Below, in pieces: positions 22,941 to 31,637 of a stretch of DNA of 64,000 nucleotides (position 1 is the stretch's first letter; every line of letters starts with the position of its first letter). The translations under genes and the position numbers were made by a program. The notes under the pieces were generated by a model, which saw only the letters and a program-made list of their open reading frames with translations, was not told the DNA's origin and ran no database searches. The stretch is taken from NCBI RefSeq assembly GCF_000454545.1, contig NZ_CM002139.1:4976815-5040814 (forward strand), written 5' to 3'. The stretch comes from Xanthomonas cassavae CFBP 4642. GTDB lineage: Bacteria > Pseudomonadota > Gammaproteobacteria > Xanthomonadales > Xanthomonadaceae.

Positions 22941-23307
22941 GGGTAACCTCTGCTACGAACGATCGGGGGATGCGCGCGACGCGCGCCAGGTTGCCCGCGC
23001 AGTGGCGGGCCAGGACGAACGACGCCGAACAGGCTGTCAGTGTCGTTATTGAACATGCGAGGCTGCGATCTGCGCACTCCCAGCCTCGCCGCGCGCGGCG
23101 TTGAACGTCGTCTGCGCAATGCTTGACGCCTCGAGCGCAGCCGACACGCTCGGCCGCGCCGTGCGGACCTGGGGCGGCGAACAACACGTAGCCAGCAGCC
23201 GGTGAATGTGGACGGCGTGCTTGGGACTAGAGGGCACGCGTGGTCCATGCCGCACCGGGCACCGGCCACGCCCGCCTTGCGGCTGCGCGACCGTGTGTCA
23301 GCCACTC
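22941..23307. other. Intergenic region between hpt and the phosphorylase gene
   Basis: About 367 bp between two minus-strand genes. Apart from the 45-bp repeat at 23242-23286 I see no gene, RNA or clear terminator. Short open frames are Arg/Ala-rich shadows. The promoter of the phosphorylase gene is expected here. Confidence 0.4.
23242..23286. repeat. 45-bp dispersed intergenic repeat, copy 2
   Basis: Matches the element at 20467-20511 at 37 of 45 positions in the same orientation. It lies 21 nt beyond the hpt stop codon, also in a presumptive 3' untranslated region. The central hairpin is less perfect than in copy 1. Confidence 0.55.
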
Positions 23308-23862
23308 TTACTGCTTCATCGCATAAATGGCGGGAATGCCGCGCAGTTGCTCGTTGACGTCCATGCCGAAGCCGAACACGTAGCGGTCGGGCACTTCCAC
23401 GCCCACGTAATCGGCGGTCACGCCCGGGACGCAGCGGTCGTGACGCTTGACGGTCAACACCGCCACGCGCACATCGGTGGCGCCCTGCTCCAGGCACCAC
23501 TGACGTACACCCTGCAGCGTGTAGCCCTCATCGAGGATGTCGTCGACCAGGATCACCCGGCGACCGAACAGCGCGGTGGCCGGACGGTGCTTCCACACCA
23601 GCTCGCCGCCAACGGTTTCGCCGCGGTAACGGGTGGCGTGCAGGTAATCGAACTGCAGGTCCTGACCGCGTGCCCCCAGCTCCAGCGCCAGCTGGCCGGA
23701 GAACGGCAGCGCGCCGTGCATGATGGTGAGGTACACCGGCACTTCGCCGGCGTAGTCGCGTGCGATGGCGTCGGCGATGGTGGACACGGCCGTGTCGATG
23801 GCGGGGCGATCGACCAGCAGATCGGCTTGGGCCAGGGCCTGGGAAATGGTGAGCGTGGACAT
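23308..23862 (-). CDS. hpt: Hypoxanthine(-guanine) phosphoribosyltransferase
   Basis: A 184-residue type I phosphoribosyltransferase for purine salvage (hypoxanthine or guanine plus PRPP gives IMP or GMP). The PRPP-binding motif is VILVDDILDEGYTL. The 'MHGALPFSGQLALEL' and 'FGFGMDVNEQLRGIPAIYAM' segments are typical of the hypoxanthine-guanine subgroup seen in Xanthomonas and Pseudomonas. Its ATG overlaps the nagZ stop by one base (TGATG), so translation is coupled. The phosphorylase gene, which feeds the same salvage pathway, lies downstream on the same strand. Confidence 0.92.
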   Translation of the reverse strand: MSTLTISQALAQADLLVDRPAIDTAVSTIADAIARDYAGEVPVYLTIMHGALPFSGQLALELGARGQDLQFDYLHATRYRGETVGGELVWKHRPATALFGRRVILVDDILDEGYTLQGVRQWCLEQGATDVRVAVLTVKRHDRCVPGVTADYVGVEVPDRYVFGFGMDVNEQLRGIPAIYAMKQ

Positions 23863-24863
23863 CAGGCGAGTGTTCCGAAAGGGGCAGAAGGAGTGTTGAA
23901 GGAAGCGTCGGTGCCGGCCAGCAGGCCGTCCCAGCCGAGCGCACCGCGCCCGATCAGGCCGATCAGCGCGGCGGTATTGAGGTGGCGGCCCTGCACGGCC
24001 TGCAGCGACTCGTCGACCAGTTCCGGATGGCAGACCAGCACCACGTCGCAGCCGGCATCCAGATGCGCATGCACGCGCCCAGCCACACCGCCGGCGCTGA
24101 ACGAGGCGGCCATGCCGATATCGTCGGAGAACACCACGCCGCGAAAGCCCAGTTGCCCGCGCAGGATCTGCTCGATCCAGCGCGACGAATAGCCGGCCGG
24201 TTCCGGCGCCACCTGCGGGTAGACCACGTGCGCCATCATCACCGCGTCGGCGCCGGCCTCGATGCCCGCCACGAACGGCAACAGGTCTTCGGCCTGCAGG
24301 ACCTCCAGCGGACGCGGGTCGCTGGCGTGATCCACATGGGTATCTTCCAGCACCGTGCCATGGCCGGGAAAGTGCTTGAGCGTGGCCGCCATGCCGGCGC
24401 CATGCAAGGCCTGCACATAGGCGCGGGTGAAGGTGGCCACGACCTGCGGATCGTCGCTGAAAGCGCGATCGCCGATGGCGCGATTGCCGCGGCCCAGATC
24501 CACCACCGGCGCAAAACTCAGGTCTACGCCGCTGGCACGGACTTCGCTGGCCATCAGCTGCGCATGCGCACGGGCCGCAGCCAGCGCGCCGTCCGGGTCC
24601 TGGGCGTACTGCGCACCAAAACTCTGCAACGGCGCCAATGCGCTGAAGCCCTCGCGAAAGCGCTGCACGCGGCCGCCTTCCTGGTCCACGCAGATCAGCA
24701 CCGGACGCGGTGCGGCGGCACGGATGGAAGCGGACAATTCGGCCACTTGCGTGCGCGAGGCGAAATTGCGCTTGAACAGCACCACGCCGGCGACCGCATC
24801 GTGCTGCAGCCAGTCGCGTTCCTGTGCGCTGAGTTCGGTACCGGCAAGGCCGATCAAAAGCAT
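23862..24863 (-). CDS. nagZ: Beta-N-acetylhexosaminidase NagZ
   Basis: A 333-residue GH3 enzyme that removes GlcNAc from GlcNAc-anhydroMurNAc-peptides in cytosolic peptidoglycan recycling, and so influences beta-lactamase induction. The signature KHFPGHG is present. The flexible acid/base loop contains Asp-Thr-His ('LEDTHVDHASD'), and the nucleophile Asp is in FSDDIGM. There is no signal peptide, as expected for the cytosolic enzyme. The start is the ATG of MLLIGLAGTELSAQE, conserved in the family. It is cotranslated with hpt. Confidence 0.94.
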   Translation of the reverse strand: MLLIGLAGTELSAQERDWLQHDAVAGVVLFKRNFASRTQVAELSASIRAAAPRPVLICVDQEGGRVQRFREGFSALAPLQSFGAQYAQDPDGALAAARAHAQLMASEVRASGVDLSFAPVVDLGRGNRAIGDRAFSDDPQVVATFTRAYVQALHGAGMAATLKHFPGHGTVLEDTHVDHASDPRPLEVLQAEDLLPFVAGIEAGADAVMMAHVVYPQVAPEPAGYSSRWIEQILRGQLGFRGVVFSDDIGMAASFSAGGVAGRVHAHLDAGCDVVLVCHPELVDESLQAVQGRHLNTAALIGLIGRGALGWDGLLAGTDASFNTPSAPFGTLA

Positions 24864-25001
24864 GTTGGGGGACTCCCGGGCCAGGCGCCACGAGGGCGCA
24901 GCGCGGCATTGTCGCAGATGCGCGCTGCAGCGTCAGATTGCGCATTCAGGCAGGCCCATTTTCCGGCCGTCCCTGCCCCGCCGCTGCCCTTCGGTTGCAG
25001 C

Positions 25002-26579
25002 TCAGAGCACCTCCAGATTCGCCCGCCAATGCGTGGCCTGCGCCTGCACCTGCTCCAGCACCTCCGGTGCCATGGCGTCGAGTTGCCGGTACGGCAGCGC
25101 CAGGCGCTCGTTGGCGCCCAGCAGCGTGCGCTGCCGCGCCAGGAAATCCCAGTACAGCGCGTTGTACGGGCAGGCCTGCGGGCCCACCCGCACCTTGCGC
25201 TGGTAGCGGCAGCCGCCGCAGTAATCGCTCATGCGGTCGATGTAGGCGGCGCCGCTGATATAGGGCTTGCTGCCGAGCAGGCCGCCATCGGCGAACTGGC
25301 TCATGCCCACCGTGTTGGGCAGCTCCACCCACTCGAAGGCGTCGATATAGACACCCAGATACCAGCGATGCAGCGCCTGCGGGTCCAGTCCCGCCAGCAG
25401 CGCAAAATTGCCGATCACCATCAGCCGCTGGATATGGTGCGCATGCGCATTGGCCAGCGAATTGCCCACCGCATCGGCCAGGCAGCGCATGCCGATCTGC
25501 CCATCCCAGAACCAGTGCGGCAACGGCAGGTGCTGCTCCAGGTGATTGGTCTGCGCGTACTCAGGCATCTGCGACCAGTACACGCCGCGCACGTATTCGC
25601 GCCAGCCCAGAACTTGCCGGATGAAGCCTTCCACCGAGGCCAGCGGTGCCTGCCCCTGGCGCCAGGCGGCTTCGGCGCGCGCGATGACTTCGGCCGGGTG
25701 CAGCATCTTGACGTTGAGCGCAAACGACAGCAGCGAATGGAACAGCCGCGGGCTACGCGTACTCATCGCATCTTCGTAGCGGCCGAAATCCGGCAGGGCG
25801 CGATCGATGAAGGCATCCAGGTGCTGCAACGCTTCGGCGCGATCCAGTGGCCACGGCAGCGCGTCGGCGTTGGGCGTGCCGAAGCTGCGTACGCCTGCCG
25901 CTTCGATGCTGCGCCACAACCGGCTGTGATCGTGTGCGCTGCGCCAGTCTTGCGGCGCAGGCAGATCGCCTGGCCACGGCGCGCGATTGTCGTGATCGAA
26001 GTTCCAGCGCCCGCCTTCCGGTTGCCCGGCGGCATCGAGCAGGATGCGGTGGCGCCTGCGCATCTGCCGATAGAACACTTCCATGCGCCACTGGCTGCCC
26101 GCGCGGAAGCATGCAGCCACCTCGTCGCGCGTGGTTAAGAAATGCTCGCTATCGACCACGCGCGTGACGAACGCCTGCGCGGCGCTCCACTGCTGCAGGG
26201 CCTGGTCCAGCCGCCATTCGTCCGGTGCCTGATACTCCAGGTACTGCGCGCGGTAGTGCGCGATCAGCGCGTCCAGGTTGGCCGGAATCGATTGCCGGTT
26301 GCTGGCGGTGTCGATTGCCACGTACCGCACGCGGTGGCCGGCCTGTCGCAGCGCGGTGGCAAACGCGCGCATCGCGGCGAAGATCGCCAGGATCTTCTGC
26401 GCATGGTGCAGCACGTAGTCGGTCTCGGCGCGCACCTCCATCAGCACATAGACCACGCCAGGGTCATGCGCGGCGAACCAGCTGTGCTGCGGATTGAGCT
26501 GATCGCCCAGGATCAGGCGCAACGTGTGGGCAGGCGTTTGCGCCGTGCTACCAGTCCAATGGTGTTTGGGTGGGGCCAT
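25002..26579 (-). CDS. Iron-sulfur bacterial cryptochrome/photolyase (6-4 photolyase type)
   Basis: A 525-residue member of the deoxyribodipyrimidine photolyase-related (FeS-BCP) family. Characterised members repair (6-4) photoproducts using FAD, a lumazine-type antenna and a [4Fe-4S] cluster. N-terminal signature: 'LRLILGDQLNPQHSWF'. The flavin domain includes 'GWREYVRGVYWSQMPEY' and 'HHIQRLMVIGNFALL'. The four cluster cysteines can be assigned to GMRCLAD, CGGC and QACPYN. I start at the ATG of MAPPKHHWTG; about 87 upstream in-frame codons overlap the spacer to the oxidoreductase and lack family similarity. It is probably cotranscribed with the flavin oxidoreductase upstream. Confidence 0.9.
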   Translation of the reverse strand: MAPPKHHWTGSTAQTPAHTLRLILGDQLNPQHSWFAAHDPGVVYVLMEVRAETDYVLHHAQKILAIFAAMRAFATALRQAGHRVRYVAIDTASNRQSIPANLDALIAHYRAQYLEYQAPDEWRLDQALQQWSAAQAFVTRVVDSEHFLTTRDEVAACFRAGSQWRMEVFYRQMRRRHRILLDAAGQPEGGRWNFDHDNRAPWPGDLPAPQDWRSAHDHSRLWRSIEAAGVRSFGTPNADALPWPLDRAEALQHLDAFIDRALPDFGRYEDAMSTRSPRLFHSLLSFALNVKMLHPAEVIARAEAAWRQGQAPLASVEGFIRQVLGWREYVRGVYWSQMPEYAQTNHLEQHLPLPHWFWDGQIGMRCLADAVGNSLANAHAHHIQRLMVIGNFALLAGLDPQALHRWYLGVYIDAFEWVELPNTVGMSQFADGGLLGSKPYISGAAYIDRMSDYCGGCRYQRKVRVGPQACPYNALYWDFLARQRTLLGANERLALPYRQLDAMAPEVLEQVQAQATHWRANLEVL

Positions 26580-26733
26580 CAACGTCGGCCCAGCGCAGCC
26601 GTGGCGGGCACTGCGGATTGCGTAGCGCGCAGCAGCGTATGCAGCGTTGTCGAAAGCATGCCGGGCGATGCTGCCACGCGTGTGCATTGCAGGCAGCGCT
26701 GCATCGATACCGACGCGGCGGCACGCCACCGCA

Positions 26734-27774
26734 TCACTGCGCCTTGATGCCTGTTGCCACGATGCCAGCCACCTCGCGTGCCAGGGCAGTTCCGCTGAGC
26801 CAGGCGCCTTCGACCTTGCCACCCGCCAGCCAGTCGCCACACAGGCCGAGCCCGAGGCTGGCGTCCCAGACAGAGCCGGTCTGCAATGGCGGATCGGTAC
26901 TGGCCGCCACCCAGCGATACGCGTCGCATGCCAGCGGTGGCGGCAGGCCCAGCGCCGCCAGTTCGGGCAACAGGCTGGCGATCACCTGCGCGGGCGTGGC
27001 ATCGCCATGCGCCTGGCTCCACGTTGCCGTGGCATGCAGCAGCCAGGTCTCGGCACCTGCGCGCGCGGGTTTGCTGGAATCGCGTGCCACCCAGCGCAGC
27101 GGGCCGGCGTTGACGAACAAGGCGTCGTAGCCAGGATCGATGGGCGCAGCAAACCGCAATACGACGGCCCAGGCCGGCAACAGTCGCGCGCTGCGGGCAA
27201 CGCGTAGCAGCGCGGGTGCGCGATCGGCCAGCAACGTGGCCGCATCGGGAGCCGGCACTGCCAGCAGCACCGCATCGACCACCTGCGTTGCGGCCGCGGT
27301 CGCAGCGCCGAGGTTGACCCCCCATCCCGCACTGCTGCGCTCGAGCGCATGGACGCCGGCCCGCGTGCGTACCTCCAGGCCGGCGGCGAGCGCGCAAGCG
27401 GGTGTGGCCATCCCGGGAGTTCCCACAAACCGCACCAATGCGCTTTGCGAGTGACGCATCGTAGCGCCATCCCAACTGGCGACCCGTGCCGGCCAGCGCG
27501 CGGCCACGCCGTCGGCCATCCATTGCTCGACCAGGGCCGCGAAGCCCGGATCGCGCGCGGTGAAGTACTGCGCGCCGTCGTCGCACTGCCAGCCCGGTCC
27601 GGTGCGGGTATGCATGCGTCCGCCAACCGCATCGGCGCCTTCGTACACCGTAACGTCAATGCCTGTCTTCTGCAGTGCATCGGCGCAAGCCAGCCCGGCC
27701 AGGCCGGCGCCGATCACCGCCACGCGCGTTGGGCGGCGTGGCGGCATCATTGGATCAATGTCCTGCACAGGCAT
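26734..27774 (-). CDS. Renalase-like NAD(P)/FAD-dependent oxidoreductase
   Basis: A 346-residue flavoprotein. The N-terminal FAD-binding motif is 'VAVIGAGLAGLACADAL' followed by 'VTVYEGADAVGGRMHTR' and 'DDGAQYFTAR', typical of renalase-like amine-oxidase-fold proteins. The C-terminal FAD contact is 'LGLCGDWLAGGKVEGAWLSG'. The substrate is unknown; relatives oxidise dihydronicotinamide isomers. It lies 17 nt downstream of the FrnE-like gene's start side and 154 bp upstream of the photolyase gene. Together with the photolyase this suggests a redox/flavin neighbourhood, by context only. Confidence 0.85.
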   Translation of the reverse strand: MPVQDIDPMMPPRRPTRVAVIGAGLAGLACADALQKTGIDVTVYEGADAVGGRMHTRTGPGWQCDDGAQYFTARDPGFAALVEQWMADGVAARWPARVASWDGATMRHSQSALVRFVGTPGMATPACALAAGLEVRTRAGVHALERSSAGWGVNLGAATAAATQVVDAVLLAVPAPDAATLLADRAPALLRVARSARLLPAWAVVLRFAAPIDPGYDALFVNAGPLRWVARDSSKPARAGAETWLLHATATWSQAHGDATPAQVIASLLPELAALGLPPPLACDAYRWVAASTDPPLQTGSVWDASLGLGLCGDWLAGGKVEGAWLSGTALAREVAGIVATGIKAQ

Positions 27775-27791
27775 GCTGTCATCGGGGCAGG

Positions 27792-28475
27792 TCAGACCGC
27801 GCAGCCATCCGGCCCGCAGGCATCGGCGCCACCGACCGGTACCGATTCGGCGGCCAGCTGCAACAGCGCCTGGGCAACACTCTCCGGCGGCTGCGCCCCC
27901 TGGATCAGGCTGCGTCCGTCGATCACGAAACTGGGCACCGCGCGGATGCCCAGCGCGCTGGCCTGCGCCAACTGCGCCTGCACGTCCACCGTGCCTTCGT
28001 CGGAGTCCAGCATCGCCTGCACCCGCGCAGCCGCCAGACCGCCGGCCTCACCGGCACGTACCAGCGTCTCGGTTTCTGCCACATTGCGGCCTTCGGCGAA
28101 GTGGGCATGGAACAAGGCTTCCATCACCGCACCGACATCGCCTTCGTGAGTGGCCAGCCATAGCAGCCGATGCGCACGCAAGGTACTGACCTGCACCTGG
28201 CCGCGCCCGAAGTCGAATGGCAGGCCTTCGGCGCGCGCGATGGCCTGGGTCTGCGCAAGCATCTGCTCCACCCGTGCGGTGCCGCCGAACTTGCGTGCCA
28301 GGGCATCGCGCAACGGCACCGGCGCTGCGCCGGCCTCCGGATCCAGCTCGAACGCATGGTAATGAATGTCCAGCGCTGGCGCCTTGTCGCCAAGCGCGGC
28401 TATCGCCTGTTCAAACCGGCGCTTGCCGATCCAGCACCAGGGGCAGACCACGTCGGACCAGATATCGATGCGCAT
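27792..28475 (-). CDS. DsbA-family (FrnE-like) thiol oxidoreductase
   Basis: A 227-residue cytosolic thioredoxin-fold protein of the FrnE/DSBA-like family. The redox motif CPWC lies at residues about 11-14 (WSDVVCPWCWIGKRR). The cis-proline loop is in 'IRAVPSFVIDG', and a helical insert separates the two fold halves. A C-terminal CxxxxC pair (DACGPDGCAV) may act as a second redox site, as described for FrnE. No signal peptide. The start is the ATG directly beside the left arm of a heptamer repeat, so the ribosome-binding region is formed by that repeat. Confidence 0.88.
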   Translation of the reverse strand: MRIDIWSDVVCPWCWIGKRRFEQAIAALGDKAPALDIHYHAFELDPEAGAAPVPLRDALARKFGGTARVEQMLAQTQAIARAEGLPFDFGRGQVQVSTLRAHRLLWLATHEGDVGAVMEALFHAHFAEGRNVAETETLVRAGEAGGLAAARVQAMLDSDEGTVDVQAQLAQASALGIRAVPSFVIDGRSLIQGAQPPESVAQALLQLAAESVPVGGADACGPDGCAV

Positions 28476-28478
28476 AAG

Positions 28479-28640
28479 CGGGGATTGGGGATTGGGGATT
28501 CGCAGAGCATAAGCTCAATCGCCGCAGCTGAAATTAGAGATGGGTGAGGGGGGATGCCTGGACAGCAGCTGTCAGCACGGCGTCGCACTCTGCCTTTGCG
28601 ACTCCCGACTCCCGACTCCCGAATCCCCGCTCCCGAGTCA
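28479..28640. repeat. Inverted pair of heptamer repeats between CYTH and frnE-like genes
   Basis: Left arm 28479-28503 is three GGGGATT units ending CGC. Right arm 28598-28640 is the reverse-complement type (GCGACTCCCGACTCCCGA and further units). The left arm begins just upstream of the minus-strand start codon at 28475, and the right arm ends on the stop codon of the gene upstream. Confidence 0.75.
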
Positions 28641-29129
28641 TCCCTCCCAGCGCGAAAACGGATGCGATGCCAGCGCCAGATTGTAGTAACGCGTGTCGTC
28701 GGTCACTTCCGCGCCGATCCACTCGGGCTTGGCAAAGACTTCGTCGGCACTGGCAAGCTCGATCTCGGCCACCACCAGCCCGGCGTTGTCGCCGAGAAAT
28801 TCGTCCACTTCCCACACATGGCCCTGGTACTTGACCAGATGCCGGCGCTTGTCGATCAGCCCGCCGACGCACAGGTCCAGCAGCGCGCGCGCATCGGCGA
28901 CGGGAATCGGGTACTCGAACTCCTGGCGGGTATGCCCCACCTCACGCGACTTCAGATTTAATAACGCGCCCTGGCCCTGTACCCGCACACGCACCGACGC
29001 ATTCTGCGCCCCGCTACGCAACGCCGCCTGGTCATTGATGTAGCCCTGCGCCATCGGGATCACCGCATGCGCGGCAGCACGCCACCCATCGCCGGTGACG
29101 AGAAACTTGCGTTCGATTTCTAGGGGCAT
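28638..29129 (-). CDS. CYTH-domain protein (inorganic triphosphatase family)
   Basis: A 163-residue protein of the CYTH/triphosphate tunnel metalloenzyme family, which hydrolyses tripolyphosphate or related compounds. The N-terminal ExExK signature is present as EIERKF. Downstream basic and acidic strands ('VRVRVQGQGALLNLKSREVG', 'EFEYPIPVADARALL', 'VWEVDEFLG', 'VVAEIELAS') form the tunnel. It is a stand-alone CYTH without a CHAD domain. I start at the ATG of MPLEIERKF because ExExK sits at the N-terminus in this family. The longer frame would translate through the adjoining repeat. Confidence 0.88.
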   Translation of the reverse strand: MPLEIERKFLVTGDGWRAAAHAVIPMAQGYINDQAALRSGAQNASVRVRVQGQGALLNLKSREVGHTRQEFEYPIPVADARALLDLCVGGLIDKRRHLVKYQGHVWEVDEFLGDNAGLVVAEIELASADEVFAKPEWIGAEVTDDTRYYNLALASHPFSRWEG

Positions 29130-29307
29130 GGGATTGGGGATTCGGAATTGGGGATTGGTTAAAGCAACGTACTGCATGCCTGTGGGGTTCTTGCCAAAAC
29201 CCTGCACTACTAGGGGCAATGCTTCGATCTGACGCTTGGGTAGAGCGTTTAGCGAAAGGACATCACGACTCGCCGTTGCGAATCCCCAATGCCCAATCCC
29301 CAATCAC
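29128..29307. repeat. Inverted pair of heptamer repeats between rlmD and CYTH genes
   Basis: Left arm 29128-29158 reads GGGATTGGGGATTCGG and on. Right arm 29277-29307 is its reverse-complement type (GCGAATCCCCAATGCCCAATCC and on). The arms touch the start codon of the CYTH gene and the stop codon of rlmD. Confidence 0.75.
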
Positions 29308-30638
29308 CGCTTCTCAAACACCGCAATACTTTCCACATGCGCGGTATGCGGGAACATGTCCATCGCCCCTGCCGACACCAGGGTGAAGCCTTGGTCGTTA
29401 ACCAGATAGCCGGCATCGCGCGCCAGCGAGCCCGGGTGGCAGCTGACGTAGACAATGCGCTGGAAGCGCTTCAATGGCAGCTGTTGCAGCACTTCCAGTG
29501 CGCCGGAGCGCGGCGGATCGAGCAGCAGCTTGTCGAAGCCCTGCTTCATCCATGGCGCATTGCGTTGGTCCTGGGTGAGATCGGCGGCGTAGAACTGCGC
29601 GTTGGCCAGGCCATTGCGCTGCGCATTTTCCCTGGCGCGCGCCACCAGCCCGGCATCGCCTTCCACGCCCACCACTTCGCGCACCGTCCGCGCCAGCGGC
29701 AGGGTGAAGTTGCCCAGGCCGCAGAACAGGTCCAGCACCCGGTCTTCGGCCGTGGCATCCAGCAGCGCCAGCGCATGCGCGATCATCTTCTGGTTGAGCG
29801 AGGCATTGACCTGGATGAAGTCCAGCGGCCGGAACGCCAGCTCGACATCCCATTGCGGCAGGCGGAACGACAACGGCACCTCGCGCGGCCACAACGGGTG
29901 CACGCTATCCACACCGCCGGGCTGTAGGAAGATCGCAAAGCCGTGCGCCTGTGCAAATTCCACCCAGGCCTGCTGATCGCGCTCGCTGAGCGGCTGCATA
30001 TGGCGGATGGTCAGCGCCACTGCCTCGTCGCCGGCGATGAACTCGATCTGCGGGATGTCGCGCTTGCCGTCCATGCCTTCGATCAGCGCCGCCAGCAACG
30101 GGATCTTCTCGCCGATCTGCGGAATCACCGTGTAGCACACCGACAGGTCGGCCACGAACCGCGGGTCCAACTCGCGAAAGCCGACCAGGGTCTTGTCCTT
30201 CTTCTCCACCCGCCGGACCGAAAACCGCCCCTTGCGCCGGTATCCCCAGCTGTCGCCGACCAGGGCAGGCAACACGGTCTGCGGGGTGACATGCCCGATC
30301 CGTTCGAGGTTGTCGGTCAGCACCCGTTGCTTGGCGACGATCTGCTGCGATTCTTCCAGGTGCTGCAGCACGCAACCGGCGCAGACGCCGAAGTGCGGGC
30401 AACGCGGGGCCACCCGCTGCGGCGAGGCTTCCAGGACCTCGATGGTCCTGGCTTCGTCGAAATGGCGGCTGCGCGCGGTGGGCTCGGCGCGCACCAGTTC
30501 GCCCGGCAGGGCGCCGCTGATGAAGGTGACCTTGCCGCCCTCGCCGTCGCGACGGGCCACTCCGCGGCCGTCGTGGCTCAGATCGGTGATGGCGGTCTGG
30601 AAAGGAGTACGGTCGAGGCGATTGCGGGTTCTGGCCAC
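29304..30638 (-). CDS. rlmD: 23S rRNA (uracil-1939-C5) methyltransferase RlmD
   Basis: A 444-residue SAM-dependent RNA methyltransferase. An N-terminal TRAM domain ('FQTAITDLSHDGRGVAR') is followed by the iron-sulfur cysteines in CPHFGVCAGC. The SAM-binding Rossmann fold has 'VLDLFCGLGNFTLPLA', and the catalytic nucleophile Cys is in 'YVSCHPGSLARD' next to 'LLLDPPRSGA'. The start is a GTG (VARTRNRLDRTPF); the frame upstream lacks family similarity and runs into the promoter region shared with the divergent response-regulator gene. It acts on U1939 of 23S rRNA. Confidence 0.94.
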   Translation of the reverse strand: MARTRNRLDRTPFQTAITDLSHDGRGVARRDGEGGKVTFISGALPGELVRAEPTARSRHFDEARTIEVLEASPQRVAPRCPHFGVCAGCVLQHLEESQQIVAKQRVLTDNLERIGHVTPQTVLPALVGDSWGYRRKGRFSVRRVEKKDKTLVGFRELDPRFVADLSVCYTVIPQIGEKIPLLAALIEGMDGKRDIPQIEFIAGDEAVALTIRHMQPLSERDQQAWVEFAQAHGFAIFLQPGGVDSVHPLWPREVPLSFRLPQWDVELAFRPLDFIQVNASLNQKMIAHALALLDATAEDRVLDLFCGLGNFTLPLARTVREVVGVEGDAGLVARARENAQRNGLANAQFYAADLTQDQRNAPWMKQGFDKLLLDPPRSGALEVLQQLPLKRFQRIVYVSCHPGSLARDAGYLVNDQGFTLVSAGAMDMFPHTAHVESIAVFEKR

Positions 30639-30796
30639 GTGGCAACAAGCTTCGGGCAAAAAGGGTGCGTATTGTCGCAGATGCGATCGATGGAGGCCGC
30701 TGCGCGCGGTACGGCAATTGTCGGGCCACACAAACACAGGCAAACTTCACCTGCGCGCGGCAGCTCGGGTCGCGGCACCGCTGACAAGGAGGCAGC

Positions 30797-31519
30797 ATGA
30801 ATATGGCGACACGTCAGGAACCCCATCCACGCTTACTGTTGGTAGAGGACGACCCGATCAGCCGTGGCTTCCTGCAGGCTGCGCTGGAAGGTCTTCCGGC
30901 CCAGGTGGATTGGGCCGATTCATTGTCTTGCGCGCTGGATCGCGCGCGCGAACGTCGCCACGATCTTTGGCTGATCGACGTCAATCTGCCCGATGGTACC
31001 GGCAGCGGCCTGCTGCGTGCATTGCGTCTGCTGCACCCGGACGTCCCCGCGCTGGCGCACACCGCCGACGGCACCATGGCGATGCAGCAGAGCCTGCAGT
31101 CCGATGGCTTCCTGGAAATGCTGGTCAAGCCGCTGACCACCGAACGCCTGCTACGGGCAGTGCGCCGTGGTCTGGCGCGCGGCCGCTACAGCGTGGCACC
31201 GGTCGGGGTGGTGGACATTGCCGCCAGCGACTGGGACGAGACCGCGGCACTGAGCGCGCTCAATGGCCAGCAGCATCACCTCAACGCCTTGCGCGAGTTG
31301 TTCCTGGCGGAATTGCCGGGCACCCGCGACGCAGTGACATCGGCGCTGAACATCAGCGACGAGCAGGCCCTGCGCAATCATCTGCACCGGCTGCAGGCCA
31401 GCTGCGGATTCGTCGGTGCCGCGCGGCTCGCTGGAGCGGTACGCCTGTTACGTGGCGATCCGCAGTCACGCACCGCGCAGACCCAGTTCCATGCGGCGGT
31501 GGCCGCGTTATTGCACTGA
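30797..31519 (+). CDS. Response-regulator receiver protein with C-terminal Hpt domain
   Basis: A 240-residue phosphorelay protein. The receiver domain (about 10-130) has the acidic pair in LLVEDDP, the phospho-acceptor Asp in LIDVNLP, the switch Thr in AHTAD and the Lys in VKPL. The C-terminal four-helix Hpt domain (about 150-240) has the phospho-His in 'HLHRLQASCGFVGA'. Such receiver-Hpt proteins pass phosphate between hybrid kinases and output regulators. There is no output domain or local kinase, so the partners are elsewhere. A strong AAGGAGG ribosome-binding site precedes the ATG. It is divergent from rlmD. Confidence 0.88.
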   Translation: MNMATRQEPHPRLLLVEDDPISRGFLQAALEGLPAQVDWADSLSCALDRARERRHDLWLIDVNLPDGTGSGLLRALRLLHPDVPALAHTADGTMAMQQSLQSDGFLEMLVKPLTTERLLRAVRRGLARGRYSVAPVGVVDIAASDWDETAALSALNGQQHHLNALRELFLAELPGTRDAVTSALNISDEQALRNHLHRLQASCGFVGAARLAGAVRLLRGDPQSRTAQTQFHAAVAALLH

Positions 31520-31637
31520 GCTGAGGGTAGCGTCGTCGGCCCCACCCATGGGTCATGCGCTGGCGGGATGTGGACAGGACCGGAGACGCGATGGGTGGAG
31601 TGACACGCGACACTGCGCTTGGGCCGGGTCGTGCAGA

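Noticed and set aside
22613..23500. A minus-strand frame spanning the hpt-phosphorylase gap as an additional gene
   Set aside because: It overlaps both real genes in another frame, and the translation is low-complexity Arg/Ser/Ala.
23982..26138. A 718-codon plus-strand frame opposite nagZ and the photolyase
   Set aside because: It runs across two genes and their spacer with no start signal or domain; a shadow of GC-biased codons.
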